From the NCBI GenBank assembly GCA_030704615.1, contig JAKLZA010000278.1:62001-126000 (forward strand): 64,000 nucleotides of DNA. The letters are read 5' to 3'. This stretch comes from Takakia lepidozioides. Lineage: Eukaryota; Streptophyta; Takakiopsida; Takakiales; Takakiaceae. Position numbers and translations under genes: made by a program. This document shows positions 9,418-21,184 of the stretch, piece after piece. The number at the start of each line of letters is the position of its first letter. Position 1 is the first letter of the stretch. The notes under the pieces were generated by a model. The model searched no databases and was not told where the DNA came from. It was given only the letters and a program-made list of their open reading frames with translations.

Positions 9418-12400
9418 TCAAGCAGTCCGACCAGTATCCTGCCGTAGGGCCTTGTGCAGCTCGTTGAAACTCAGTGTTGGAGCATGGATGAAGACGTCCA
9501 CTGCGGATATGCAACTCATGCGCTTCATAAAAATGTAATAAAGGTGTTTGCAGGGGACGTATGCTGCATTCCTCGATTCCATAACAAGGAAGTCCTCACA
9601 GTTACAAGCTGGGTACTGTGAAACCGTGATTGCATACACGACACTGCGCGCAGCAGACCCGGCTGTTGACAACTGAAATATGCGCCCCATCCCGGGGTGA
9701 GGAACATCCCTGCAACCTTGCACTATGCAGGGCATTGCAAGAGCGTTGGCCATCCTGGTGTCGTTCGCCTTTGTTGGTGGCCGCCGTCTTTTCAGTTTAC
9801 CCCACCGATGGGTGGGCCAAGCTGCGGGGTCACCCACCGGTATGCGGGGCGAAGAGCTTCTCGTGGGAGGAGGATGACGATTGGGAATTGGATTTCGTGG
9901 AACGTCTGTCCTCTCCACCAGTCGAAACCCTGCACTTCCTAGAGCGTCTGCCTCCTCCAGGGTAAGATCTGTACCACTTGCCACAGGCCAGACTGCCGGT
10001 GGTTCAGGCATGCCTTGTACACCATACTTGGGCTTGCCGAACACACACGACATGATGTCGTGCCTGCAGAACCAAAACTCCTTCAGTGTGGCCTCCACAA
10101 ACTTTGCGCACACAAATCTCCCTGTGAAGCAAGGGGCAGGCACACCGCCCTGCGGGCTCCTCCGAATCATCTCATTGCATCTCTGGTTGGTGTCGACACG
10201 AACAGCACAACATTTGCCACGAAATGTCGGACGGGTCCGTGCAATTCTCCACTGCGAGGCCGACACATCTCGCTCCACGATTGGAATGTTGTATTGGGTA
10301 ACGAAAACAGGAGCAGAATGCCCATCCTCGGCATGTTGTCCCGAGTCTGGCAGCGATTCCATGGATGCTGCAGGAGAGGGGGTACGAGTCCTGCTTCGTG
10401 GAGGCGTGGGACGCAACATCGTTGCGCCCCGAGGTTGAGTGCGGATGTTCATATCTGATCTCCATGAATCCCCATCCCCTCCGGGCATGTCCTCAATTCT
10501 TCTCTTCACCGGCCGGCTGCGGACATCGCCCTCCAGGCAGTTCCCCCGACTGTGTAACGGCGTTGACCTTATAGTTTCCCGCAATGCAGCAGTCCATTTT
10601 TTGGGATCGGTCGAACGATGCGCCGCCCTCATCAGCATCTCCTGCCTGTCTGGTCCGATACCCCATTGCTTTCCTCCCAGAAACTGGTAGTAATGAGATT
10701 GTTGCATGATGGCCCTCACAATATCTTCTGTTGTTGCTGTCAACATGTCAACGAGATGTGCTGCAGAGGAAGCACGCCAGGAAGAGTGCACCGATTCGGC
10801 CATGTTCGTCGTCGGCATATCCGTGTCATCCTCCAAGCTCATGTCCTGTTGAAGGAAATTAGATATGTCACTGATTGTGGAGAATGTCCAAGCACAAAAC
10901 AGAACAATTGTCAAGTACAGAAATGTGTTACCTGTCTCATGTAGTCTCCAAACTGGCGGAATCTATAATGCCACCACGCAAGCCACGTTTGCAGTTCTGG
11001 CTGATCTTTCACATCCACTGCCCCTGAAGACACCCACCAGGCGCGTATGGTTGCAAACTCGGTCTCCGCCTCGTCGATGGAATTCGCATTTTTCCACGCT
11101 AGGCACATACTGATATGATCCTGCCGGTGGCGTGACGCCACGAACCTTTTCGTGTTTTGCGTCAAACTCTGCATGAAGTGGAACCCGCAAGATCTCTCCT
11201 TTCCTTCCATTGGAGTCTTTGGGTCGTCCCCATATACCCTCCTAACTGCAGCCCAGTTTGCCTGGGCATTGTCAGCCATGAAGCCCCTAAAATCGGGAGG
11301 GGGCAACTTGGCTCTCGCCATTTGCTCATTAATGCCGCGCCACATATGCAACTCCGAATCTGTGTCTTCTCCCTTCATTTCGCAGATAGCAATGGTCATC
11401 AACTTTCTGCAATGTGGGTCGTATACATGTGCCCCCATTGTCACCCAATCGTGGTTGGTAATTCGCCGGATGTGGTCAAACATGACCCAACAATTTGAGA
11501 GGTCTCCACTGGTCATCCGCTTCACCAAATCGACGCCGCTCCCCGGTCCGCACGTTGACATCTTAAATATGAAGCACCTGTCCATCTCCGAGCCTTGACC
11601 AGGAAAGAAGCTGCCTTGGATGAAGTCGTAGCCGCATGTGCGTTTCACTTCCAAGATGGAGTGCATGTCTGATCCTCTTCCGATTCGTTTCTTGCAGCTG
11701 ACAATGTGGTTCCTGACATTGGGGCTGCACACATGGGAGACAGCTTCCAGCAGGTCCTTCATGTCCCCCTCGCCCAGCTTCTCTCTTGTGCTTCCGTCCT
11801 CCGACATTATTCTGCCAATTGCAATCCTATGTGCCGATGCGAGCTGTATCTGCTTTGGTTTTGCACCCGGCCTCAACCTCACCTCCTCCTTGATAATATC
11901 CTGGGCTTGTTGAAAAGCGACTCTGCAATTGCCTCTGGCGAGGGGGTGCTCATGCTTTCCGATGTGAATGCATGCTCTGGTGCACGCTGGGCCGACGGTC
12001 CCGACGTAGTACTGCTTGGCGTTGCACACTGCCATGCACGTAGGGGCTGCGTTGCAATGGGCACACTTGAACGTCCCTGCAGGAACTCTACCTTGAGGCC
12101 AAAATGGGGTCGACGAATTGCCAATCCAGTCAGTCTCATTCCTGGTGCCTTTGCTAGTGTAATGGTAACATGTGCTCGAGAAACATTTAAGATGCCCAGC
12201 ACACAATACATATCTCACTCGAACTCCATCACCCAGGTTGGACGATGAAGTTTTGGTGACACACCAAGGGTGGCCGTCATGTTTCCTGTTCATTCCTGCG
12301 AGCATGCCGTCTGGGCCTGCGCCTGCCGGCACTGGAGGGAACTCGTAGATAGCATTCCCATCCACAACATCAGGCAAAAATTCCACAGAATGGATTGGAG

Positions 12401-12683
12401 TTTTGTCGTAATCAAGCCTAAGAAGGTCACTGGAGCGGGAACCCGTTGTCTTCATCCTCCGCAATATGTCGATTACTGAGCGGACGGAAGTTGAGTCGGA
12501 CGGTGTATGCTGAACACTCCTAGTGACGGACGACTTCGAAACATACGATGGAAGGACCATACAGTCTTCATCGTCACTGGATAAGTCCTGGACGACTGTT
12601 TCCCTGTTTTCCTGGATTTCCCTTTTCACATGTTTGGGCTTCTCTGCTTGTGAAGAGGTGCCCACATCCTTCACATCTTGCAC
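9418..12683 (-). CDS. MULE-like transposase with SWIM zinc finger (E1)
   Basis: Two exons join in frame: 12683-10932 and 10845-9418, with an 86-bp intron (CAG|GTAACA ... CAACAG|GAC). They give about 1,059 residues counted from the open upstream edge. Residues 161-253 form a Cys/His-rich DNA-binding-like region (CAGHLKC, CAHC, HEHPLARGNC). A DDE-type core follows: D403 (VMFDH), D471 (FMADNAQANW) and the CGFH motif (499-502), then an acidic helix that could supply the E. The second exon is Arg/Pro-rich and ends with a SWIM finger (CNCEDF...CKHLYYIF). DDE plus SWIM is the usual Mutator/MULE layout, so it should cut and join the element's ends. The true start is unclear: 12683 is a GTG, and the coding-like frame just upstream is shifted by one. 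Confidence 0.75.
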
Positions 12684-12689
12684 CCAGAC

Positions 12690-13123
12690 CCTCTTGTGGA
12701 AGGAGGATCAACCAAGTTCCAGCGTGGGAACTCTTTAGGCACGATTTCACCAATGGCACTGTACCGGATGGATTCAGAAGCTGGGAGCCGCCACTCTTTG
12801 CCTTTTCCGAAATCTGCATGCAGAATGACGGCACTTTCCAGAAAATTTCCATAAGCATCCTTCGTCTCCTCTTCCAAAAACACCGTTCCAGGGCGGAGCC
12901 CGAACTTCACACACAAGTACTGCTCAGTGACAATCGCAAATCCTTGGTCGCAGGGTATTTTAGCTTTCAGAGAATCAGGATGGAAGTACACGTTGACCCA
13001 AACACGGGAGTCCATTTTGAAGACGGGACCTCTCGGTACGCTCCGCAGCGAAGTCCTGCAATGAGAAGAGTGTGTCCTACCTAATAACACAAATGATTTT
13101 CTGGAGGATTCCGTATCCAACAT
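12690..13123 (-). CDS. Upstream ORF, probable N-terminal part of the E1 transposase
   Basis: This frame starts at ATG 13123 and has plausible protein composition (RVWVNVYFHPDSLKAKIPCD, YLCVKFGLRPGTVFLEEE). It runs straight into the transposase region but stops at TGA 12671 in a different frame from the downstream exon. The usable part ends near 12690 (DPPSTR). A small intron or a one-base shift near 12690 would link it to the transposase. Alternatively it is a separate short protein. A candidate 25-bp gap with splice-like edges near 13055-13080 is too short for a normal intron. Confidence 0.4.
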
Positions 13124-13259
13124 GATGGGTGATCAGTGCACGTAAAGATGAAGGTGTGTAACGTACGTTAAAAAAACGGACGAAAACAGCAAGTTCACAT
13201 CGGATATTTGGTGCCTGAATTGTAATGTACAACCACTTGGGGTACAATAAATCAGGCCT

Positions 13260-15145
13260 TCCCATGAATTTCGGCACCGAAATCTGGATGAACATCTCTG
13301 TCATGTAACAGCTTTGGAAGCCAAGGGATGAATTCTGGCAACAGAAATCGTAATTTGTTTACCTCATAAAACTGACCAAGCACCCAACGGATGGATTTCG
13401 GTGCCGAAATTCGGATGAACTTCTTCTTCATTAAATTGTATCTGCACATATGGGTTGAATTTAGATGCCAAAATACGGATAAATGTGTTCCTGATTACAG
13501 TCGTGATTGACCACGTGTCCGGATATCGGTGCCGACTTCCGAATGACAGTAATCCTGATTCGGCAGAATGGATGTATTTCGGCGCCGAAATTCATTCTTC
13601 ATCTCCTTTTCCGACCCTAATTCTGCTGCCCTGCGTATGGATTTCGGTGCCAGAATTCATCGGAAGTCCTTTCTGTTTTTATTTTTCTTTGCGACAGATG
13701 AACTTTGGCGCCGAATCTCATCCAAGTACTCCCTTTTAATTTCCCTTTTTCTTCGAGAGCAATGAATTTCGGCGCCGAAATTCAACCAAAATCCTCCCGA
13801 TTTTTTTTTTTCCTTCGCGAGCATTGAATTTCGGCGCCGAAATTCATTCCAAGTCCAGGAGATATTTTTTATTTTCCTTCGCGAGCAATGAATTTCGGCG
13901 CCGAAATTCATCCGAAGTCCTCCAGAAATTTTTTTTTCCTTCGCGAGCAATGAATTTCGGCGCCGAAATTCAGCCGACTTCATCCCTCCAAATTCTTTTC
14001 AGGGTTTTAGCGGCGGATTTCGGCGCCGAAATTCATCCAATGCCTTCCCTCCAATATTTATTTTTCTTTGAAATGGATCAATTTCGGCGCCGAAATTCAT
14101 CCTTACTGTCCGCAATGAGTAACTCTAATATTACATTTTCTATGCGACGGATGAATTTCGGCGCCGAAATTCGTCCAAACCCGGCACTTACTTTTTGGTT
14201 TTGGATGATAATTTTCCGTAAATCGTTGGAAATACCCCGTTCCGACGAATATAACAGGAATATTCTGCATTTAATGGAGAAATCGGCATATTAAACCACT
14301 TCTGTCAAAATTAATTGCATTTTAGCCGTTTTTTTTTCGTTTGAAACCGACAGTATCCATGAAGTGGTCTTTTTCGCACGGGACGTTGCCGCACATAAAG
14401 TATAATTTCGGCGCCGAAATTATAGTTAAATGTCCAGAAATGGCAAGTCCAACAGTCATGGACAGCATCCGTCAGGGGCAATGATGGCGGCAAAGCATAG
14501 CATCGTGCAGATTTAATCTTCGCTCTGGATGAATTTCGGCGCCGAAATATGGATGATTTCACCTCGTCTACGCGCGGACGCTCATATTCGTAATGAATTG
14601 CGGCGCCGAAATATGGATGGAATGTGCCGAAGTGCAGCCGTTTCCGTTGTCCCGGAATTGATTCCGGCTCCGATATCCCACCGACAGGTTTGCTCATGAC
14701 GAATGAGGACTTGCGAAGCGATGAATTTCGGCGCCGAAATATGGATGATTTCACCTCGTCTACGCGTGGACGGACATATTCGTAATGAATTTCGGCGCCG
14801 AAATATGGATGAAATGTGCCGAAGTGCAGCCGTTTCCGTTGTCCCGGAATTAATTCCGGCTCCGATATCCCACCGACAGGTTTGCTCATGACGAATGAGG
14901 ACTTGGAAAGCGATGAATTGCGGCGCCGAAATTTGTAAGTTTGTGTATGAAAGCACTTGAATAGGATGAATTTCGGCGCCGAAATTCATCCGTCCGCTGA
15001 TGAAACGTACCGACCTGACTGTTGAATGTCATATGCAGGCGATTTTCATGGCGGTTGGGTTTCATGATGTGCGGATATTTCATTCAATGCCGGCTGCTCC
15101 GGGAACCGCATCCGGTGAACGGAACGTATTTCGGTGCCGCAATTC
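13260..15145. repeat. Central palindrome array of E1 (GAATTTCGGCGCCGAAATTC)
   Basis: More than 20 copies of a 20-bp perfect palindrome or near variants. Perfect copies lie at 13764, 13826, 13890 and 13952 (starts) and near 14966. One-sided variants ending in GAAATATGG lie near 14531, 14596, 14723 and 14787. Spacing between 13.76 and 14.16 kb is close to 63 bp. The flanks often extend the dyad to TGAATTT...AAATTCA. Part of the array (14.52-14.93 kb) is also duplicated as a block of roughly 190 bp. The array fills the space between the divergent transposase and methyltransferase genes, where a shared promoter would be. Confidence 0.9.
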
Positions 15146-15653
15146 GGATAAACCGTCATACACTGGTGGCTGGAACTGGCACGCGTCGTGTTCCAGTCGA
15201 CTTCATCCGTGCGAACGTGTCAGGGGTCACAATCTCTTCATCACCCATACGGCAGAAAGTGGTGGACGGTGGCAACGCTTCGGGAGACGTGGCTGCTTAC
15301 GCATCTGCTCGTGCATAGTGGTTGCATGTTCCACCGCTTCGCTCTCTCGCTCCTTGCCCTTCTGCAGTGACGTTCTCCTGCGTTTCCTCTCCTTATGCGG
15401 CATAGTGGTAGCATAGAGTTTGTGGAAGGTCAGGCAACTCCGGCAAAGAGGAGGACGCGGGATTTTGGGAAGCCGCCGACGACACGACTTAAGCTCCGTC
15501 TCATGCATGAAATGCAGACGTCGTTATCCGGAGACTCGGATCGCCCACCAGTGAGAGATTCGTGCTTCGCGGATGTGAAGCACTCCATACGCAATATTCC
15601 TTTGACACCTTTGTTTTGGCGTGCAGTGTCTCATGTTTTCCTGTTTGTTTGAC

Positions 15654-18600
15654 ATGGGAGCTGGGGAGGGATCGCAGGGGGGCGAGGCAACACAGTCAAC
15701 TTTGGATACTCCTGCCCGGGTGCTGCGCTCACAAGGTGGAAGTGCATCGAGGCAGACGAGTCCTCATTCAACACCTCAGATATCGCCTCCGAAAAGCCCA
15801 CCTAGAGTTCGGAAGCCGAGAAAGCAGAAGGAGCCCATGGCTTCGCCAGTAAAACCCCTAGGGAGACTGGAAGCGGAGGTATTGGGTTTGCAGTCAATTT
15901 CAGAAAACACAGATGCGGTGGAGGCCGCTGGAGATGTGGGAGTCGGATCTGCAGAAGGGCGGCCCATTCAACTGACAGAAGGAGAGGACGATAACGTGGT
16001 ACGACTTGGCGACGATCAGAACCTGCTGGATCTTGCGGAGGAGCAAAACCTCCAGGACAGTACACAGGCTGGTGAGAGGGGTGAGGGAAGTGACAGAGGT
16101 GATACAAGTAAGAAACTGGTGGCGGGTATGCTCATGAGCGCACGAGACATGAACATAGCAGCAAACAGGTTGCTGGCAGAGACTCATAGCAACATAGGCC
16201 GCGTTTTGGGCTCCATGGTGTATCCCGAGAACCTTAAAGTTCCTTTGTGTCGCATGGTAAGCCTTCCAGTTGTAAGGCAAGCACTGCCAGGGGATATCGA
16301 TCGACTGAAGCACAACTTCAGAGAAGGGTACAGACGGGGGTCGGCAGCATTCTACGTTTCCATTGAGAATGACCAGGGTGTCACAAGGGGCCCCACTGCA
16401 GAGGAGCTTCAGAATTGGGGCCCCCACTGGCACACTGTTAATGCCGAGTTTGAAGCCTATCTGAAGACTAATCCCACATTCGCACACATGGAAGGGAAGA
16501 TGTTCTTCGTTTGGGACGGGAACCACAGGATGCTTGCCTGGACAGAGTACATTGCTGAAATGCATCCGCAAGATATCAGTTGGCATTACATGGTGGACTG
16601 CATTGTCGTGAAGGTGGACGTCAGGGACAGAGGACTGTTGAAGGGTGCCATGGCGGATATAAATCTGTAAGTATACAATTACATCCTTGTGTACTGCCTA
16701 TTGCGGCGCCGAAATAGGCAATGTTCACCACTGTCATGCACTCTATGAACTGGAAATTGGATTGCTGTGCCGAAATCATATTTTCATGTTGTTTTTTTCT
16801 CCATGGCAGGGTAACAGAGAGGGCCTTCGTGGAAACTCATCTGGCACATACGCTCTACAGAGTGCAAGAAGTGGGGACAGCTCCGCTGACGGACTTCCAA
16901 AAGTCCCTCGATCCCGAGCTGTACAGGAAGTCCCTAGCGAAAGCAGATCGCACCTGGTACCGACCAACACTGGACGCCATGGTGGAGATCCTCTATTCGG
17001 TGAGGTTCATCTCAAATTTCAGTATCAATTTAATGTTATTTGTTGCAAGGATCCGTGGCCTGACTGTATCTGCTGGGTATGGGAATGCAGACGAACATCA
17101 GGGATGACTTGGCCTATGCCAAAAGGCAGTTCTTTGAGAATGATGCCCCCAACAAGGCGGACGCGTCGATAGAGAGTCATATTGTGCAGGCAGGGAAGCA
17201 ATCCCGGACCAAGTACAGGTCCAAACTTGTTAAGCAAGTTGCAATCGCTGACCCTGGTCTTGGTGCCGAGTTCCTGGCGGAGATAGGACTGCATTACTCC
17301 AGACCCATGAAACCGGAAATGTCCATGGAGAAACTTCATCACATCGCAGTGTCCTGTGTTGAGCCGGCGGAGAAGGTAAGCATGTGTTTATTCTTGTTTT
17401 GTGACTTCTCGCGATTCTTATGTTGGAGCTCTTGTCTGACCGATGTGAGGTGGCTGCAGACGAGGTGGCTGCGAATCTGGAACGGCCATACAAACACGAA
17501 GCTGCTGTACCACTTTCCCATCGAGCCAACAGACGACAAAATGAACGACTGGCTCAATGTCATGACTTGGTGGCATCAGGTATAATTTTCTCCTATTCTG
17601 TGTTGGACATCGTCGCAATTTCAAAATCATGAATGTTTTGGAAACCTGCCATGATGCAGGTACTGACCCACGCCCAGGAGCAATTGGACTGCAACACCAC
17701 CACTTTCAAGTTACAGATCGACTGGACGAAGCCTGAGACAATGGAGAACTACGTGCAGTCGTGGCGAGGGCGCTTCGCAAACCTCTTTTTCAGAGAAATT
17801 GCAAAGGCAAGACGCAGCGTATACATCGAAGAGCAGGAGGGTGCCGACAAAGCGGCAATGCGTGTCCTGTTCAGGTAATCTGCTGACAATGCATCCCCCT
17901 ATTTGCAGTTTAGATGATTTGGTTAAGCAGCGATGGATATTGCGGCGCCGAAATATACCTCTGCAAGATGTGAGTTCTGGGTAATTGGGGCACGGTCCAC
18001 TCCGTATTTCGGTGCCGAAATACCTTGTGCATTGACAACTTCCACTTGCATGATGCATCGGTAGAATGATTTTTGTTGAACTGCCTCGTGATTGCAGGTA
18101 CATAAACTTTGCACTCATTCCGTCCGGAGCCATTCAAAGGGTTCCACCATTCTTCCTGGCGTGGAGGACACCTGGAGGTCGTGGAACGATGTACACAGAA
18201 GTAATGGCGAAGGAGTGGCATGCCGAGCATTTGGTAAACTGCCCCTGGTATGTGGATCTCCCAAGTGGGACCGTTGACCTCTCGGAGGTTAACTTGAAGA
18301 AGGAAGCGAATGCCAGGGCTATGAAGGCGCAATCGGATCCCCAACCAGAGGACGCGGAAAGACTGAAAGCAGAGGAGGCAGCCAAGCAGAAAGCACTGAG
18401 AAAGTCAGCCAAGGCGGCAGCGTTGGCGAAGGAGCAGATGGAGAAGCAGGCAGCTGAGCAGCCCAAGGACAGGAAGAAAAGAACGCGCAAACAGGGGCAA
18501 GAGACGAAGACCCCCACACCCAAGAAGAAGAAGCAGCAAAACAGTCAGCCAGATGAGGAGGATTCGGACGACGATTTCCAGCAGGAAAACACCCAGGGGG

Positions 18601-20562
18601 CCACACCTCGTCCGAAAATTCACAAGGGCCAGCGCTCCGGGGGGTCGGCTGCAAAGAGATCACTATACGAGGATGCACCTGGCAGACCCTACCGTGCGGT
18701 GCAGATTGCGGGCAGGGAAGTCCTCAAAACACCCACAATTGTGGAGTGTGTTAATGAAAATTTCCTAACTGCTCTGACCAGAAGGCTGGAGATAACGAGT
18801 TTGAGGAAGGCGATCGAGGCCCACCAGGGGAAGGGGAAGAGGAAGGCCACTGGCAATGATATGGAGGACACTCCTGGCTACACAAAGATGATGGAGTATT
18901 TTGTGGCGATGAGCCACGGCAAAAAGAGCACAGTCGGGGGCAGGGCGGTGAAAGCCTCCATCGACATGATCCTTGTGGATATCCCGGATGGGCAGGAGAT
19001 ACTGGGGCTGGGCTCAGTTCCCTGGTGGAACAAGTACGACGAACGATACTGGAGCCACACATTCGGGTTCGCAGCCAACATGTTGGACGACGTTGGCTGT
19101 GTTGTTGTGCTAGCAGCCGATGGAGAAGTCACTGAGAATGATATCAAAGTATGGACGGGGAGAAGTGCAGCACCCATCCTGAAAAAGATCTGGACTTGCA
19201 TCAACACGCAGGGTCTTCTCAACGATGGCCAGAAGGTATGCTGTGGTTCTCCTCTGCTATGTCAATTTCTTGGCCAAAATTGCCCCTGTACATGTAGGCC
19301 ACCTCTGACGTTTTCATTTCCTTCTCTGCAGACTCTTATCTTTCAGGCATTTTGCTTCGTGAAGGAACATTCGAAATTCAAATTACGTGAAGCAGGAAGA
19401 CTTGTTGATTCCACAGTTGATCCACTGGAGTATAACGTCCTGTTCAACCATGTGGGAGAGAAGGACATTCTTTGTGATTTGTCGGGCAAGCCATGGAGGT
19501 ATGGCAGGACCAGGAGTCCTGCATTCATCCAGACGCTCATGGAAACGTGTACGGATGTTGAAGGCAGGGTCCTTGACGTCACTGCAAATACAGGTGAGAA
19601 CGTTAATTGAATGCGGCACTGAAATTGACACCATTTCCGTTTCTGTATGTTTGCTTGTGCGAGGAAGCGACTCATTCTTGAGTTTGGCTGTGGTTGTCGT
19701 ATGAATTCGCAGGTGCCTGTATGTGGGCGGGAAGGATGTCGAACCGATTTGTGTTCTCATTTGAGGGGGATACGGCCTTGTACGATTACAATTTGGCGGG
19801 CCTTCAGCGTCTGCCTCCGACTGAGGATCCCAAAAACGCAGAAGAGGACGTGGAAGGAGAGGAGGAAGATGAAGAGGAGGAAGTCCGGGAAATTCGTTCG
19901 ATGCAGGGGCGCCCGAAGCCGCTTCCCCCAATGCCTGTCTTCGAGTGAGTTGCACCATAGTAAGTGTATTGGTTTCGGTTGTAGGGACCATGCAACCTGC
20001 CGATGATTCCCTGTTTGAATTCTCTAATGTACTTCATTCTATGTTTGTGCGTACACTCAGCCTTGCAGAGTCGTCCGACGAGGAGAAGCTGGGAGACTTG
20101 CTCGAATCGGACCCTGTTGCAGAGGAGGAGACAGAATCGCATCGGCCATTCTTTGCCAGAAAATCGTTTCTCGCGAGTCCCCAGAAGCCCTTTTTTCTAC
20201 CAGCCTATGCAGACACGGCTGCCAAAGAAGCCATCAGGAGGGAGGATAGGCCTACTCGGTTAGAGCAATTGACATACGGGAATGAGCAGAGAATTATAAT
20301 GAGGCGTGAGGCCAAACATAGAATTGTGAAAGGCAGAGTAGGGAAGTTCGTAATAGAATCCGCGTCCGAGAGCGAGGGGAATGTCGAGGAGACTTCCGCA
20401 CCCAGGTGGACAGTTCCGGCTGGTGAGGATGGTATTTTTGAGGGGAGGGCTTCTCAGAGTAACAGCGGTAGCGGCAGTGCAGGTTCGGAGGCAGGTGGAA
20501 GGCAGCCATCCTTGCATGAGGGCGGGGATGCATCGGACAGTGATAGCGGATCCTCACCATAG
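15654..20562 (+). CDS. ParB/Srx-like domain fused to beta-class DNA-methyltransferase-like domain (E1)
   Basis: Nine exons join with consistent phases and GT-AG borders: 15654-16666, 16810-16999, 17091-17375, 17460-17579, 17660-17874, 18098-19235, 19332-19593, 19713-19944 and 20061-20562, giving 1,318 residues. An additional upstream exon from ATG 15395 is possible. Residues 1-190 are Pro/Ser/Glu-rich. Residues 195-335 look like a ParB/sulfiredoxin fold with FFVWDGNHRMLAW (DGNHR 288-292). A Lys/Glu-rich coiled region spans about 674-775. The C-terminal third has the order of a beta-class N6/N4 methyltransferase: ILVDIPDG (DIPD 902-905, in the place of DPPY), FDERYW-like KYDERYW, then RSPAFIQTL, VLDVTANTG (1067-1075) and FSFEGD (FEGD 1091-1094). 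The tail is acidic. ParB-methylase fusions are known from phages and bacteria. The altered catalytic motif leaves activity uncertain; it may act as a reader. Confidence 0.7.
16695..18025. repeat. E1 palindromes inside introns of the methyltransferase-like gene
   Basis: Copies of the GGCGCCGAAAT motif lie in introns and not in exons: near 16702 (intron 1), and near 17940 and 18004 (the intron before exon 18098). A weaker variant lies near 19610. Their restriction to non-coding segments fits selection for the sites on one side and for the protein on the other. Confidence 0.7.
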
Positions 20563-20809
20563 CAAAGTCTCATTTGGATCCTTTTGTTGTACAGTTCTGA
20601 AACACTTAATGAATATATTGACGATTTGAAAAATCATTGTGTTCAGACTGCTTGTCCATTCCCTACATTTCTTCCGCCAACCAAAATCTATAATAAAAGC
20701 AGAAGAGACGCAAACTTCAGTGAAGAACCCTACAAGTAATTTATGCACACCATCGACCCGGGAACTTGAAGCCATGAAAACCCTGCCGTTTCTAACATTC
20801 CTATTGGGA

Positions 20810-21095
20810 AATTTGGCGCCGAAATAGCCCAGTTTGCGCCTTCGTTATATGGGCCTCAAAAATTCCACGGATGAATTACTGCACCAAAATATTGCGATGG
20901 AAGCCTTCAGCACAAGGCACTTCACCACATTCCACTTGGGTATTTCGGCGCCGAAATTGCCCGTTCTGCGCCATTAAATACCGCACTATATCACATTTTA
21001 AGAGGTAATTTCGGTGCCGAAATACCCCGGTGGATGTCTTCAAAACACCATTTTAGCACACTGCTCTTGGGAATAACGGCGCCGAAATTCCTCAT
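20810..21095. repeat. GGCGCCGAAATT motif cluster, right end of E1
   Basis: Four clear copies near 20812, 20940, 21006 and 21075, plus a weaker one near 20880, spaced about 65 bp. This mirrors the left-end cluster at 7815-8300, so the motif marks both ends and the centre of E1. The last copy (AATAACGGCGCCGAAATTCC) has the ATAAC half typical of the left cluster. Confidence 0.8.
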
Positions 21096-21184
21096 TCCGC
21101 ATCCTGGACCAGGAGAAACAGACCCTATTACCGAGGTAAGAGGACATAACACCGTCAATAAAGGCAGGAAAATTCCAATTCCGC

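Noticed and set aside
13568-14989. Several ORFs with recurring NFGAEIH or FRRRNS
   Set aside because: Translations of the E1 palindrome array in different frames.
18319-18678. Minus-strand ORFs opposite the methyltransferase-like exon
   Set aside because: Shadows of the Lys/Glu/Ala-rich coiled region on the coding strand.
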